In this document: positions 1 through 9,579 of the stretch, in pieces | How positions within the stretch are numbered: the stretch's first letter is position 1 | Layout: the number at the start of each line of letters is the position of its first letter | From: [Collinsella] massiliensis | Lineage (GTDB): Bacteria; Actinomycetota; Coriobacteriia; Coriobacteriales; Coriobacteriaceae | Length of the DNA stretch: 64,000 nt | Direction of reading: 5' to 3' | Assembly: GCA_000333815.1 (NCBI GenBank) | Contig: CAPI01000019.1 | Span: 1 to 64,000 of the forward strand | Translations under genes and position numbers: made by a program | Notes under the pieces: model-generated | What the model was told of the DNA's origin: nothing | Database searches by the model: none | What the model saw: the letters and a program-made list of their open reading frames with translations, nothing else

Positions 1-14
1 AGGGGTTATTTTAC
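1..14. repeat. Right half of 27-bp palindromic element (copy 1, cut by window edge)
   Basis: The window opens with the right arm GGGGTTATTTTAC, identical to the right arms of the copies at 769, 13398, 875 bp further family members at 13875, and 15827. It lies 14 bases past the stop of the racemase gene and probably acts as that gene's terminator. Confidence 0.75.
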
Positions 15-27
15 GCGAGCGACGTTG

Positions 28-720
28 CTAGCCCTCAAGTGCTGCAAGCGCGGCGCCGCGGGCATGGATGAGCGTGGTATCGAAGAGCGGCACGTCCGGG
101 TCGTCAGGATGGACGAGCAGGCCGATCTCCGTGCAGCCGAGGATGACGCCCTGCGCCCCGCGCGCCGCGAGGTCGTCGATGATGCGCTGGAACGCCGCCC
201 GCGACTCGTCACGGATATCGCCCCGGCACAGCTCGTCAAAGATCACGCGGTTCACGAGCGCCCGATCCTCCTCGCCCGGCGTGAGCACCGTGAACCCGCG
301 CCGCTCAAGCACGCCCGTATAAAAGTCCTGCTCCATGGTGTAGCGGGTGCCGAGCAGCCCCACCGTGGCCACCCCGGCGCGATCGAGCTCGTCGGCCGTC
401 ATGCTCGCGATGTGCAGCAGCGGGATGCTCACCGCTGCCGCGACCTCGTCCGCCACCTTGTGCATGGTATTGGTGCAGATGAGCAGCAGGTCGGCACCAG
501 CACGCTCGAGTGCGCGCGCGGCATCGGAGAGGATCTCGGCGCTGCGTTCCCAGTTTCCCGACGACTGGCAGCGTTCGATCTCGTCGAAATCAACGCTGTA
601 GAGTACGATGCGGGCGGAATGGAGCCCGCCCAGCTCCTCGGCGACGGTCTGGTTGATGACCTCGTAATACGTGACGGTGCTTTCCCAGCTCATGCCGCCG
701 ATAAGTCCGATGACCTTCAT
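28..720 (-). CDS. Aspartate/glutamate racemase family protein
   Basis: Protein of 230 residues, the usual length of PLP-independent Asp/Glu/hydantoin racemases, which invert amino acids with two opposed cysteines. Both are visible: Cys82 in the motif LLLICTNTMHK and Cys197 in GVILGCTEIG. The N-terminus (MKVIGLIGGMSWEST) is the typical opening of the aspartate racemase branch. It is cytosolic and cofactor-free by family. The stop codon lies just before a copy of the palindromic element, and another copy lies upstream of its start, so the gene is probably monocistronic. The substrate (aspartate, glutamate or another amino acid) cannot be settled from sequence alone. Confidence 0.88.
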   Translation of the reverse strand: MKVIGLIGGMSWESTVTYYEVINQTVAEELGGLHSARIVLYSVDFDEIERCQSSGNWERSAEILSDAARALERAGADLLLICTNTMHKVADEVAAAVSIPLLHIASMTADELDRAGVATVGLLGTRYTMEQDFYTGVLERRGFTVLTPGEEDRALVNRVIFDELCRGDIRDESRAAFQRIIDDLAARGAQGVILGCTEIGLLVHPDDPDVPLFDTTLIHARGAALAALEG

Positions 721-768
721 CGCGATACGCCTCCTTGCGAGCGGGGCAACCCGGCGAACGTCGCCGAT

Positions 769-795
769 GTAAAAATACCCCTGGGGTTATTTTAC
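769..795. repeat. 27-bp palindromic element, copy 2
   Basis: Arms GTAAAAATACCCC and GGGGTTATTTTAC around a central T, with two mismatches in the stem. The right arm, read on the minus strand, supplies the last codons GTA AAA TAA (Val-Lys-stop) of the minor pilin gene. The G/C core flanked by A and T runs is what a short bidirectional rho-independent terminator would look like. Confidence 0.85.
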
Positions 796-1602
796 ATGTG
801 TGCGGAGAAGGCGGGCGGCGGCGAGGCAGAGCAGCGCGATCACGGCGATGCCCAACGCGAACACGGCCAGCGTGCCGCCGGTCGCCGGGATACCGAGCGC
901 GGATAGGAAGCGATCGAGCGGGCGCTCCGGTTCCTGCGGCTTGGCAGCGGGCGGCTCGGGCTCCTCGCCGGACGCGCCTCCCGAGGTCTCGAACTTGGGA
1001 GCCACCGTGACGTCGTACACCCAGGCGCCATCCTCCAAAAGGGGTACGCTCACGAGCACGGCGTCGCACGTCAGCGCCTTATTAGCGCTCGCGACATCGG
1101 TGCGCACCGCGACGTAGAGGCCGGGCGCCACGTCGCGGAACACCGCGCGCCCGTCGCCGTCCGTCACGCACGCGCCATCGGTCAGCAGGCCATGGTCTTG
1201 GGCATATGCGCCGAGCTCGCGGGTTGCCGCGCGCCAACCAGATGCGTCGAGCGACACCCAGTCGCGGTCGAGCGGCACGAACCCATCGGTGGTCGCATAG
1301 GCGAAGGAGCCGTCGTCCAACGGCGTGGCCGTCGCGACGAGCGCCAGCCGCCACGTGTCCCCGGATACCGGCTGGGCGGCCTCCCCCTGTCCGCACACGG
1401 CATCGATGGTGATCGACCCGTACGAAAGGGCGGCGGCATCGGCAGGGCGCAGGATCATACCGGCCAGCGCGAGGACGATGGCCGCCGCGACGCGCGCGAA
1501 GGCTCCGAGCGCTCGGGCGCACCGCCCCCGTTCCCGCCGCCCCCGCATGGCAGCGGCCTGCATGCTATGAGAAATGCCTGCCACGCGCGCCATCCTTTCC
1601 AT
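787..1602 (-). CDS. Minor pilin subunit (SpaB-like), sortase-anchored
   Basis: About 271 residues from the ATG at 1602, which has an upstream GAGG at a good distance; an ATG at 1563, directly after the sortase stop, is the alternative. A basic N-terminus and a hydrophobic stretch ending in ADA form a signal peptide. The middle resembles Gram-positive pilin domains (a segment like LVSVPLLEDGAWVYDVTV). Near the end come a Pro/Glu-rich stretch, the sorting motif IPATGG, a hydrophobic segment and a short basic tail. It overlaps the end of the sortase gene and is the last gene of the pilus operon. Its final residues THVK are encoded by the palindromic element. Likely the basal or accessory pilin; the exact role is inferred. 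Confidence 0.8.
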   Translation of the reverse strand: MERMARVAGISHSMQAAAMRGRRERGRCARALGAFARVAAAIVLALAGMILRPADAAALSYGSITIDAVCGQGEAAQPVSGDTWRLALVATATPLDDGSFAYATTDGFVPLDRDWVSLDASGWRAATRELGAYAQDHGLLTDGACVTDGDGRAVFRDVAPGLYVAVRTDVASANKALTCDAVLVSVPLLEDGAWVYDVTVAPKFETSGGASGEEPEPPAAKPQEPERPLDRFLSALGIPATGGTLAVFALGIAVIALLCLAAARLLRTHVK

Positions 1603-2533
1603 AGGTGCGCCTCGAACCCGTATTCCCGGACGCGCCGTCGCCGCGCCGCGTCGCACCGGCCGCCGCGTCCGCCGCGGCCCGCCTGCTCACCCGAAGGCGC
1701 AACACGGCGAGCGCCACCGCGATGACGACGAGCGCGATGATGAGCAAGAGATACGGCAAGGGGATGTTGATGAAGCCGCCGGGCTTGCCCACCTCGTCCT
1801 CCATCTCGGCCGTATACGGGATGGCGTGGGCATGCACGAGCAGCCGATGCGAGTTGATGCCGTAGGGCGTGCAGGTGACGAGCGTCACGCGATCCTCCCC
1901 CGGCGTGATGGCGAGCGATTCCGTCTCGTCGGGCAGCACGGTCTCGATGCCGTCCACCTGGTAGGCATGCACCTCCTCGAGCACGCGGATGTAGAAGACG
2001 TCGCCCTCCCGCATCTGGTCGAGGTCGGTGAAGAGCTTCGCCGAGGGCAGCCCGCGATGCCCGGAGAGCACCGCATGGGTCGAAGCGCCGCCGACGGGCA
2101 GCGACGTCCCCTCGACGTGGCCGACCGCCTGCTGCAGCACCCGCTCGCCGACACCGTGGTAGATGGGCAGCGTCACATCGATGCGCGGGATGGAGATGTA
2201 GCCCATGAGGCCGTTGCCGTCGAGGTTGAGCGCGTCGTCGTAGCTGGCGAGCACCTGCTCCCGCTCCTCCGGGGAGGCGGGCGGCGTTCCGTCCACCTCC
2301 TCGGAGGCGACGCCCTGCTTTTGGGCGAGCGCCGCGTTATAGGTGCGCGCAGCGTCGAGGATCGCCTGGCGTTCCTCGTCGGACATCACCTCGACCGCCT
2401 CGCCGTAACGCTGGACCACGTGCGACGCGTTCCGCTCGATGAGGAAGTTCGAGACGGTCGGGTACAGTAGAAGCGCGATGCCCGCGAGCACGACCAGCAG
2501 TGGGGCGAACCTGCTCAACCACCCCTTCGCCAT
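1565..2533 (-). CDS. Class C sortase (pilus-polymerising)
   Basis: Protein of 322 residues. An N-terminal membrane anchor (about 10-25) is followed by the sortase beta-barrel and a second hydrophobic segment near the C-terminus with a basic tail, the layout of class C (pilin) sortases. Catalytic residues are visible: His159 in LSGHRG, Cys221 in TLVTCTPYG and Arg230 in INSHRLL. It cleaves pilin sorting motifs and joins subunits through a lysine side chain. It starts 3 bases after the major pilin stop and overlaps the minor pilin start, so the three genes form one operon. Confidence 0.95.
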   Translation of the reverse strand: MAKGWLSRFAPLLVVLAGIALLLYPTVSNFLIERNASHVVQRYGEAVEVMSDEERQAILDAARTYNAALAQKQGVASEEVDGTPPASPEEREQVLASYDDALNLDGNGLMGYISIPRIDVTLPIYHGVGERVLQQAVGHVEGTSLPVGGASTHAVLSGHRGLPSAKLFTDLDQMREGDVFYIRVLEEVHAYQVDGIETVLPDETESLAITPGEDRVTLVTCTPYGINSHRLLVHAHAIPYTAEMEDEVGKPGGFINIPLPYLLLIIALVVIAVALAVLRLRVSRRAAADAAAGATRRGDGASGNTGSRRTYGKDGARGRHFS

Positions 2534-2536
2534 GTG

Positions 2537-4102
2537 CTAGCTGTTCCTCCGCGCGCGACGCGTCATCATCCACGCCGTGCCGCCCACGATAGCGACCACG
2601 CCGGCCACGGTGAAGACGACCGTTCCCATGCCGCCGGTTCCGGGCAGCAGGATGCCGGCGTTGTTTACGATCTCGACGGCGTTCTGGCCGTTGTTGTTGA
2701 CCGACCAGCTCTGAAGCGTGCCGTCGGTGTTGTACTCAGCGGCGATGGTCACGGTCGTATCGGCTGCCTTGTTGTAGCCCTCGGGCGCCTTGGTCTCGGT
2801 GAGCGTGTAGGAGCCCTCGCCGAGGTCGACGAAGTGGATGGTGCCGTCGGCGGGCGTAGTGACCTCGGTCACCGCGCTCGCGGTCTCATCACCCACGGCC
2901 GGACGGTAGGTGTTGCTGCTGCCCGTGGCAACGAGGCTGATGACGTTGCCCTTCGCGTCCTTCAACTGGAACGTCGCCCCGGCGAGCGGGTTCGTGCCGT
3001 CGGTCTTTTCCAGATCGAAGTTGAACGTGTACTGATGCGTGAAGACCTCAGCGGACGCATAGAGGTCATTCACACCCGGGCCGTTGGAGTAAATCACCTT
3101 CGCGGAGTTGGTGTTGTCCTTGCCCGTGCCTGCGAGAGACGCGCTCGTGTTAAGCGTCGCGGTGTACGTCACCGTGATGGTCTGGCCTGCCTTGCCCGTG
3201 AAGAGGTCCGTGGCGTCGTATTTCCCCGCGCCCAGCGCGGTGTCTACAGTGCCGAAGTTGATGACGAAGGTGTTGCCCAGGTCCTGCCCATACTGGATGA
3301 TGCACGAGGAGGTCACGTCGGTGCCGCCGATCTCGACCTTCACGCTGTCCTTATCGAGAGTAAGGCCCTCGCTGAGCGTATCCTGGATCGCGAATTGATA
3401 CCCGTTCGTATACCCGCTCACATCGGGAACCATGGAGGTCAGGGTGAACGGCAGGGAGTCGCCGACGCTCGCGCTCGCATGCTTGTCGGATCCATTAACT
3501 ACTTTTTGGATGGTCGGGTAAACGGTCTTGAGGTCAATCGCGACCGGGGTGGCGCTGTTCACGTTCACGAGCAGCGCATCGGTCCCGCGGGACGGGTCGG
3601 TCTGGCCCGTCGAACCCTCTGGGCTGGGGACGACCAGGTAGTAGCCGTATGCGAGGCTTGAAGCCGTAGCGGTCTTCGACGTCCCGTCCGCGTTGGCCGT
3701 GGCGCTAGGTGTAGAGGTCGCCTGCACCGAATGTGCCGCGGCCCACGCTGCCGCCTGCTTCGCGAAGGTTGCCATCCCCTCCGCGTCGTCGTTGCCAAGA
3801 CCCCTGATGTAGGTATATGCCGCGTTGGAGAGATCCGCATCATCGGCAGTGAGCCCGATGCCGCCGCTGCCAGCGTCGGTGGTGAAGAAGTCCTTCCAAG
3901 CGTCGTTCAGCACGTAGCTGTTGACATCGTTTTGCGAGAACATCTGATAGACGCTGATGCTCGCGAAGGGACCGTTACCCGTGACCGCGATGGAGCCGTC
4001 CGAGGCGGCCGCGAACGCCGGCACCGCATACAGCAGCGTTCCCATCGCCAACGCAAAGGTGACCAGGGCCACCGTCAATTTCTTTCCTATCTTGTGCAGC
4101 AT
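2537..4102 (-). CDS. Major pilin, LPXTG-anchored (SpaA-like)
   Basis: 521 residues from the ATG at 4102, chosen for the GAGGAG ribosome site just upstream. The signal peptide covers about the first 31 residues (ends PAFA). The first domain contains a VYPTIQKVV segment, where a pilin-motif lysine is expected. A later CNA_B-type domain holds the E-box-like stretch YTLTETKAPEGYN, associated with isopeptide bonds. The C-terminus has LPGTGG, a hydrophobic helix and a RRARR tail. It would be polymerised by the adjacent class C sortase into a surface fibre for host or mucus adhesion. First gene of a minus-strand operon whose promoter lies in the 4103-4577 spacer. Confidence 0.92.
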   Translation of the reverse strand: MLHKIGKKLTVALVTFALAMGTLLYAVPAFAAASDGSIAVTGNGPFASISVYQMFSQNDVNSYVLNDAWKDFFTTDAGSGGIGLTADDADLSNAAYTYIRGLGNDDAEGMATFAKQAAAWAAAHSVQATSTPSATANADGTSKTATASSLAYGYYLVVPSPEGSTGQTDPSRGTDALLVNVNSATPVAIDLKTVYPTIQKVVNGSDKHASASVGDSLPFTLTSMVPDVSGYTNGYQFAIQDTLSEGLTLDKDSVKVEIGGTDVTSSCIIQYGQDLGNTFVINFGTVDTALGAGKYDATDLFTGKAGQTITVTYTATLNTSASLAGTGKDNTNSAKVIYSNGPGVNDLYASAEVFTHQYTFNFDLEKTDGTNPLAGATFQLKDAKGNVISLVATGSSNTYRPAVGDETASAVTEVTTPADGTIHFVDLGEGSYTLTETKAPEGYNKAADTTVTIAAEYNTDGTLQSWSVNNNGQNAVEIVNNAGILLPGTGGMGTVVFTVAGVVAIVGGTAWMMTRRARRNS

Positions 4103-4577
4103 GTCTGCTCCTCTTCGTCTGCGCGTGTGGGGTTTGCGTTCTCCCTTCTCGCCCGCTCTTGCCATTCCAATATCGAGGCGCGCTCGGCGGCGCGCGTCAT
4201 CGGTTCACGCAAACGCTTGCCCATGCCGGGCGTTACGATGCCCGGCCCGGCAAACGCATGCATACTATGTACTATCCCCGTATCGCACCCCGCGTATATA
4301 GATATATGTGGGGTTTCCGCCCAAAGGCCACGTAGGGCTCTGAACGGTGCCCGCACCAGATGCCGCGCGGGGCGCTCGCTTCAAAAAAGGGGTTGAAAGG
4401 AACACGTCCCCAACCAACCCATTCTTGGAAAAGCCGTGGAGCCGGGCGCGAGTCATATGTTGACGAAATGCCAACAGGGTATAACGGATGCGCACCTAGA
4501 CATGCTTATGCCTCCGCGCTCAAAATCCGCAGCGCGGCCACGCCCCTGACCGGGGCGCGAGATGCGAAAGGAACAAC
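4103..4577. other. 475-bp divergent spacer between pilus operon and M60 protease
   Basis: No gene is visible here. The spacer must hold promoters for both divergent units. An AT-rich patch near 4296-4310 (TATATAGATATAT) lies on the pilus side. On the protease side TTGACG (4460) and TATAAC (4480) are only 14 bp apart, so that promoter call is weak. A partial REP-like repeat sits at about 4375-4422. Confidence 0.6.
4383..4422. repeat. REP-like element, partial copy (inverted arm only)
   Basis: Contains the arm GGGGTTGAAAGGAACACGTC followed by CCCAACCAACCCA, identical to the right arm of the complete elements at 40680, 43139, 44050 and 48445. Bases just before it (GGGGCGCTCGCTTC) look like a decayed middle module. 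The left arm is absent. Confidence 0.8.
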
Positions 4578-7500
4578 ATGCCCCACAACAGAATCGCCCC
4601 GGCGCTCCTGAGCGCCGTCCTCGCCGTGAGCGTGATGCCCACCGGTGCGCTCGCTGCCAGCGAGCATTCCGCTCAGGCGACGGATTCCGCCGTGTCGCTC
4701 ACCACCGGAGAGGGCTCAAGCGAACTCGAAGCCCTCGAGAACGTCGAGGCCGCCCCGGAAAACAAGGGGAACGCCGACGAAGCGGCCAACGAGAACACCG
4801 AAGCCCTGGAAAGCCCCGAGGCAATCGCCGAGGCTCCCGCTACCGGGGAAAGCCCCGAGGAACCCGGCGCGCTCGCCGACACCGACACCACCACCAACAA
4901 CGACACCGCAGACGCAGCCGAGTCCGCGACCGATCCCTCGGAGGACGCCGGCATCGCCATCGTGCGCGACGGTGCGCGCACCACGTACGGCAGTCTCGCC
5001 GACGCCGTGGCCGACGCCCAGAGCGGCGACGTCATCGAGCTCTCCCGCGACCAGGTGCTCGACGAGCGGCTCGTCATCGCGGGCGACCGCGACATCACCC
5101 TGCGCGCCACGGCGCAGGTCACGCTGACCCGCAGCTCCTCCTTCCCCACGGCCGACAACAAGATCGCCGGGATGATCATCGTCAACGATGGCGCCAAGCT
5201 CACGCTCGAGCGCGCGGACGACGCGAGCTCCCTCACGCTGGACGGCGAGGAGAAGGATTCCAACGAGGCCATCATCACGCTGCGCAACGCGTCCAAGCTC
5301 ACCATGAACGAGGGCGCCTCGATCGTGCGCGCCCATTGCTCATGGAAGCCATGGGGCGCCGTGTACGTGCACTCCGGCACCTTCGTGCTCGACGGCGGCG
5401 AGATCCGCGACAGCTTCGCCATGCGCAACACCGCGGTTGCGGTCGAGGCTGCGGGCTCGTTCGAGATGCGCGGCGGCACCATCGCGAACAACCGTGCGAG
5501 CTACACCCAGACCATGGTCTGGACCAAGGGCTCGATCACCATGACGGGCGGCACCATCGCGAGCAACCGCTCGAACGTGTCGAGCGACGGCGTGGTGCAG
5601 GTGCTCTCGGGCGGCTCGCTCGCGTTCGAGGGCGGCACCATCGGCGACAACAACCCCAACAACACCTTCGGTGTGCGCGTGGACGGCGGCGGTTCGCTCG
5701 CGCTGGGCGCGGACGCCCACCTTGCGGGCGCCGACCGCATCGACCTCGCCCAGGGCGCAGCCCTGCGCTTCACGGGCACGCCGGCTGCCCACAGCATCGA
5801 CGAACCCATCGAAATCGTGCTCTCGGGCGAGTGGGCGGATGGCACGCTTCTCGCCGCGACGGACGCTCCCGAGACGGCGCGCGACGTCCTGGGCATCCTC
5901 TCCGTGAAGCACGGCGGGACGCGCGAGCAGCTCGCGACGGTGGGCATCGACCCCTCCAACGAGTGCAACATCGCCCTCGCCTCGGCCGATGTCGTGGCCG
6001 CGTTCGACGCGCTGGACAACCCCTTCGTCGACGACCTCGGCCTCGAGCTGCGCGACGAGCTCACCGCAGAGGGCGCCTTCGACCGCCTGCGCGACACGGT
6101 GGACGCGCACTTCGGCGATGCCGACACGCCCGAACGTCGCGTGCGCGTGCAGCAGATCGAGCGCCTCGAGCAGTACGCCGGCTACCTGAGCGCGCACCAC
6201 GAGGAGCTTGCGGCCTCGGTGCTCACCCTCTCCGAGCTGGGGAACCCCGGCGCCGAGGCGCAGCGCACCCAGCAGGGCTACCAGTTCGACAACCTCGACG
6301 CCACGGGGCTCTACCTCAAGCCGGGCAAGGTGCACGAGATCGTCGTCTACGTCGCGGCTAACGACCCCTCCCTGCTCTCCGTGGCGTGGCGCCAGGCGGG
6401 CGTCACCGACACCAACCACTACACCTCGCTCAACCTCGAGCAGAGGTCCAAGCTTACGCGCGGGGAGAACCGCATCACCATCGACCTCACCGGCAAGACG
6501 CACGGCTCGATGCTCTTTCTGCGCAACGACTCGACGAGCAATCCCGCGCGCGTGCGCATCGAGGCGTATGACGCTCCCTACGTGACCGCTGACGCCGAGG
6601 GCGGCGCGGACGCGGATGGCTCCACCGCCCGCGACGGCTCCGCGGCCGCCAACCCCGCGCTCGGCACGAGCCTGGGCGAGCACCCCCTCTACGTGCACGA
6701 TCCCGAGCAGCCCGAGCGCTTCTGGACCTTCGTCCAGGACGTCAAGGCGCACGCCGCGCGCGTCGAGGCGGGCGAGCAGGTCGCCGATATGGCGCTCGTG
6801 CAGATGGGCGACGACGGGCACGCGCAGTTCTCCATCAGCGCAACCGCGCTCGCGAAGGCATATGCCGGCATCACGAGCAAGGACGCCGCCGTGGCCTATA
6901 TCGAGCGCTCGAACGAGGCCATCCAGGACCGCCTCGAGTTCTTCTGGGCGTTCGACGGCTTCGACGCGGCCGAGAGCGGCCCCAACGCCATCTCGCCCGC
7001 GCGCGTGCACACCGCGTTCACGCGCACCGTCTCCAACCCCTCGACCATGTACGCCTTCGTGCGCTACTTCCACATGCCGGAGGGCTACGCCGCGTCGTTT
7101 TTGTCGGGCGAGAACATGTACACCTGGGGCATGTCGCACGAGTACGGGCACATGCTCGACAACAATGTCATCGCCGTTGCCGAGGAGACGAACAACCTGT
7201 ACTCCCTGGCGGGATCGCGCCAGGGCGGTATCGAGGCGTCGGCCGCGGCGGGCATCGCGTTCGACCCGGCGGCGTACTATCACGGGAACGCCGTGAAGGC
7301 CAACGAGCGCCGCGACGAGGAGCTGGCGAAGATGGCCGCCGACCCCACCTTCGTGCCGGATTGGATGAACAGCGGGGATTGGGGCACCTATATCTGGACC
7401 CACGTGACCACCTGGTGGAACGGCCTGCACTTCTTCGATGATTGGGACTACAGCGGCTATGACTACACCGCGAGCCCCTATACGCAAGAGATCGCGACAG

Positions 7501-8639
7501 ACGTGGAACGCTATGGCGCATACGGCGCGACGTTGCGCATCCTGCGCGGCGACGCCGAGGCGGTGAAGACCATACAGGAGCTGGCGTCGGGCGCCTCCTC
7601 ATCGACGAGCGTGAAGTACAACCGCATCGCCGTCGCGTTCACCATGGGCACGGGCTACAACTTCGCCGAGTACCTCTACGAGCTGGGTGAGCGCGACCTC
7701 ACGCCCGAGGTGCTGGAGTGGTGCGCCCAGTACCCCTCGGTGCCGCGCGCGGTGCGCTACTTCTCGCTCGACACCGACGCGGCGATCATCAACGGGGCGA
7801 AGACGTATGCCCAGCTCAAGGGCAGCGCCGACGCGGTGTCGCCCACCGTATCCGTGGAGCTCGGCGATGCGGGGACGGTGCAGGTCGAGGCGACCATGGC
7901 GACGCCCGAGCTCGAGCAGGCTACGACCGCCTACGAGCTGTACCGCGACGGCACGCTCATCGGCTTCTCGCGCGATGGCTCGTTCGAGGTCGCCGTTGAC
8001 GCGGGGGCGAACGCCGCGAGCGCTGACGGCACGGCAGACGGCGCCTTCGACAAGGCTGCCTATTCCGTGGTCGCCTACGACGTGCGCGTGAACCCCAGCC
8101 GTGCCGCCAACGTGGACGGTCCCATCCTCGACGCCGAGCTGCCCGATACGGACGAGCCCGGTGAGGACGGCGGGCTCCCCGGCGGGGACGGCGACGTCGA
8201 TGGCGACACCGGTAACGGCGACGATGCCGGCAACGGCGGCGACGGCACGGGCGACGGCGATGCTGATGGCGACACCGGCAATGGCGACAACGACGCCGGC
8301 GGGGATGACACCACAGGCGGCGGCTCGACCGACGGTGACAATGGCACCGACAGCGGCGCCGGCGATACGACCGGCGGCGGCTCGAACCAGCCCGGTGGGG
8401 ACTCCCCGACGGATGGGGACACCTCCGGTAACGGCAACCCGAACGGCTCCGCCAGCGACGCGGATGCGGGTGGGGACGCCACCGGGCAGACGCAGGACGC
8501 CGACGCGCTGGCAGCCGACGCCTCCGGCCAGCTTACGCAGACAGGCGACGCATCGGCTCTGCCCATCGGCATAGCCGCGGCGGGTTCCGCCCTCGCCTTC
8601 ATCGGCGCCGCCATCGCCCGGCGTTTCCGGAAATCGTAG
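4578..8639 (+). CDS. Large sortase-anchored M60-type (mucinase-like) metalloprotease
   Basis: 1353 residues. A signal peptide (about 1-27, ending ALAA) precedes a low-complexity Glu/Ala/Thr stretch. A region of repeated GGTIA/GG-S-L units (about 230-400) is typical of a parallel beta-helix. The segment around 570-670 (TGLYLKPGKVHEIVVYV, GSMLFLRND) resembles the domain preceding M60 catalytic domains. The zinc motif HEYGH is at residues 854-858, followed by EETNNLYSL, matching the M60/enhancin pattern HExxH...E with TNN. A Gly/Asp/Asn-rich linker leads to LTQTGD, a hydrophobic helix and RRFRKS, a variant LPXTG sorting signal. M60 enzymes cleave O-glycosylated mucins, so mucin or host glycoprotein degradation is likely. 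The ATG follows GAAAGGAAC. Divergent from the pilus operon. Confidence 0.88.
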   Translation: MPHNRIAPALLSAVLAVSVMPTGALAASEHSAQATDSAVSLTTGEGSSELEALENVEAAPENKGNADEAANENTEALESPEAIAEAPATGESPEEPGALADTDTTTNNDTADAAESATDPSEDAGIAIVRDGARTTYGSLADAVADAQSGDVIELSRDQVLDERLVIAGDRDITLRATAQVTLTRSSSFPTADNKIAGMIIVNDGAKLTLERADDASSLTLDGEEKDSNEAIITLRNASKLTMNEGASIVRAHCSWKPWGAVYVHSGTFVLDGGEIRDSFAMRNTAVAVEAAGSFEMRGGTIANNRASYTQTMVWTKGSITMTGGTIASNRSNVSSDGVVQVLSGGSLAFEGGTIGDNNPNNTFGVRVDGGGSLALGADAHLAGADRIDLAQGAALRFTGTPAAHSIDEPIEIVLSGEWADGTLLAATDAPETARDVLGILSVKHGGTREQLATVGIDPSNECNIALASADVVAAFDALDNPFVDDLGLELRDELTAEGAFDRLRDTVDAHFGDADTPERRVRVQQIERLEQYAGYLSAHHEELAASVLTLSELGNPGAEAQRTQQGYQFDNLDATGLYLKPGKVHEIVVYVAANDPSLLSVAWRQAGVTDTNHYTSLNLEQRSKLTRGENRITIDLTGKTHGSMLFLRNDSTSNPARVRIEAYDAPYVTADAEGGADADGSTARDGSAAANPALGTSLGEHPLYVHDPEQPERFWTFVQDVKAHAARVEAGEQVADMALVQMGDDGHAQFSISATALAKAYAGITSKDAAVAYIERSNEAIQDRLEFFWAFDGFDAAESGPNAISPARVHTAFTRTVSNPSTMYAFVRYFHMPEGYAASFLSGENMYTWGMSHEYGHMLDNNVIAVAEETNNLYSLAGSRQGGIEASAAAGIAFDPAAYYHGNAVKANERRDEELAKMAADPTFVPDWMNSGDWGTYIWTHVTTWWNGLHFFDDWDYSGYDYTASPYTQEIATDVERYGAYGATLRILRGDAEAVKTIQELASGASSSTSVKYNRIAVAFTMGTGYNFAEYLYELGERDLTPEVLEWCAQYPSVPRAVRYFSLDTDAAIINGAKTYAQLKGSADAVSPTVSVELGDAGTVQVEATMATPELEQATTAYELYRDGTLIGFSRDGSFEVAVDAGANAASADGTADGAFDKAAYSVVAYDVRVNPSRAANVDGPILDAELPDTDEPGEDGGLPGGDGDVDGDTGNGDDAGNGGDGTGDGDADGDTGNGDNDAGGDDTTGGGSTDGDNGTDSGAGDTTGGGSNQPGGDSPTDGDTSGNGNPNGSASDADAGGDATGQTQDADALAADASGQLTQTGDASALPIGIAAAGSALAFIGAAIARRFRKS

Positions 8640-8691
8640 GCATGCCATACCGTAGCTGACCCCGACGACCGGGGCGGCGCGCGCAACGGCC

Positions 8692-8728
8692 AAGGCCCGT
8701 CACCCCCGCATCTGGGGCGACGGGCCTT
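8692..8728. terminator. Bidirectional hairpin terminator
   Basis: Perfect 10-bp-plus stem, AAGGCCCGTC paired with GACGGGCCTT, with an inner ACCCC/GGGGC step, lying between the convergent protease and esterase genes. It has no strong T run, but the position fits a shared terminator. Confidence 0.75.
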
Positions 8729-8788
8729 GCGCGCTTCCAGGGATGACGACGCGCTGTGCTCGAAACCGCGCACCGGCTCGATGCGCCA

Positions 8789-9478
8789 TCAACCCGTGAT
8801 GGCGAGCTGCGCGTCGAGCGCCTTGAGCCCTGCGGCGAGGCGCTCGGTATGGTGCTGCATATGGTTGCCCGGCCCCACGACGAGGTCCACCGCGCATCCA
8901 CTGCCGCGAAGCATGTCCGCACATGCCTCCAGATCGTCCTGAACGGATCGCATGATGGGAGGCCCGGCGCGGCGCTCCTTCCTCCCGATCGAGAGGTACG
9001 CGTAGCGCCCCGCGCCGTTTGGAGCGTACTGTCGCAGGTAATCGACCCAGCCCTCGTACCAAACCGAACCCGAGAGGCAGGCGCACGCCGAGAACGTCGA
9101 GGGCTCACGGGTGAACGCATACAGCGCGAAGAGCCCGCCGAGCGAGTACCCGCAGATCGCGCGGCGCGCCGGGGAGAGCCCGTGTGCCGCCTCCACCGCA
9201 GGGATAACCGTACCCGTCAGCTCCGCGAGCGTCTCTGTCGCCTTGCCGCCGAAATCCTCCGCACCCGGGCGCACGCCCGCCGCCGGCCAGGGCGTCAGGC
9301 TATCGCTCCAGTCGCGCACGGGCACGCGCACCACCATGGCGCGCACGCCATCGACCGCAGCCGCGACATCGAAGGGATGCTCGGGCATATCGATCACGTA
9401 GATGACGGGCGCGCCGTCCCCGCCCGCACCGCGCAGAAGCGCGCACCCGTCCGCGTCAATGAAGCCCATCTCGGTCAT
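8789..9478 (-). CDS. Alpha/beta-hydrolase esterase (Fes/IroE-like)
   Basis: 229 residues from the ATG at 9478, which follows GAAGGGAAGCG. The nucleophile elbow GYSLGG is visible (Ser in G-Y-S-L-G), a catalytic His is likely in VVGPGNHMQHH near the end, and the fold order matches the putative esterase (PF00756) family. Such enzymes hydrolyse ester bonds, for example in siderophores or acylated sugars. No siderophore gene lies nearby, so the substrate is unknown. No signal peptide is seen; it is probably cytosolic. It is convergent with the M60 gene across a hairpin, and a DUF5714 gene lies about 100 bp upstream on the same strand. Confidence 0.8.
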   Translation of the reverse strand: MTEMGFIDADGCALLRGAGGDGAPVIYVIDMPEHPFDVAAAVDGVRAMVVRVPVRDWSDSLTPWPAAGVRPGAEDFGGKATETLAELTGTVIPAVEAAHGLSPARRAICGYSLGGLFALYAFTREPSTFSACACLSGSVWYEGWVDYLRQYAPNGAGRYAYLSIGRKERRAGPPIMRSVQDDLEACADMLRGSGCAVDLVVGPGNHMQHHTERLAAGLKALDAQLAITG

Positions 9479-9579
9479 CGCTTCCCTTCGCTCGCCGCCT
9501 CCCAGTGTAGCAGCCCGGAGTCGCGTTCCCGAGCGCGCCCGCAGCACCGGCGGCACACACCGTGCACCGGCCGGCGAAA

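Noticed and set aside
5340-7487. 715-codon minus-strand frame opposite the M60 gene
   Set aside because: A high-GC shadow frame: Val/Arg/Ala/Gly-rich without domains, antisense to a well-supported gene. The same applies to long antisense frames at 10326-12215, 41148-43010, 44992-46641 and 46548-48416.
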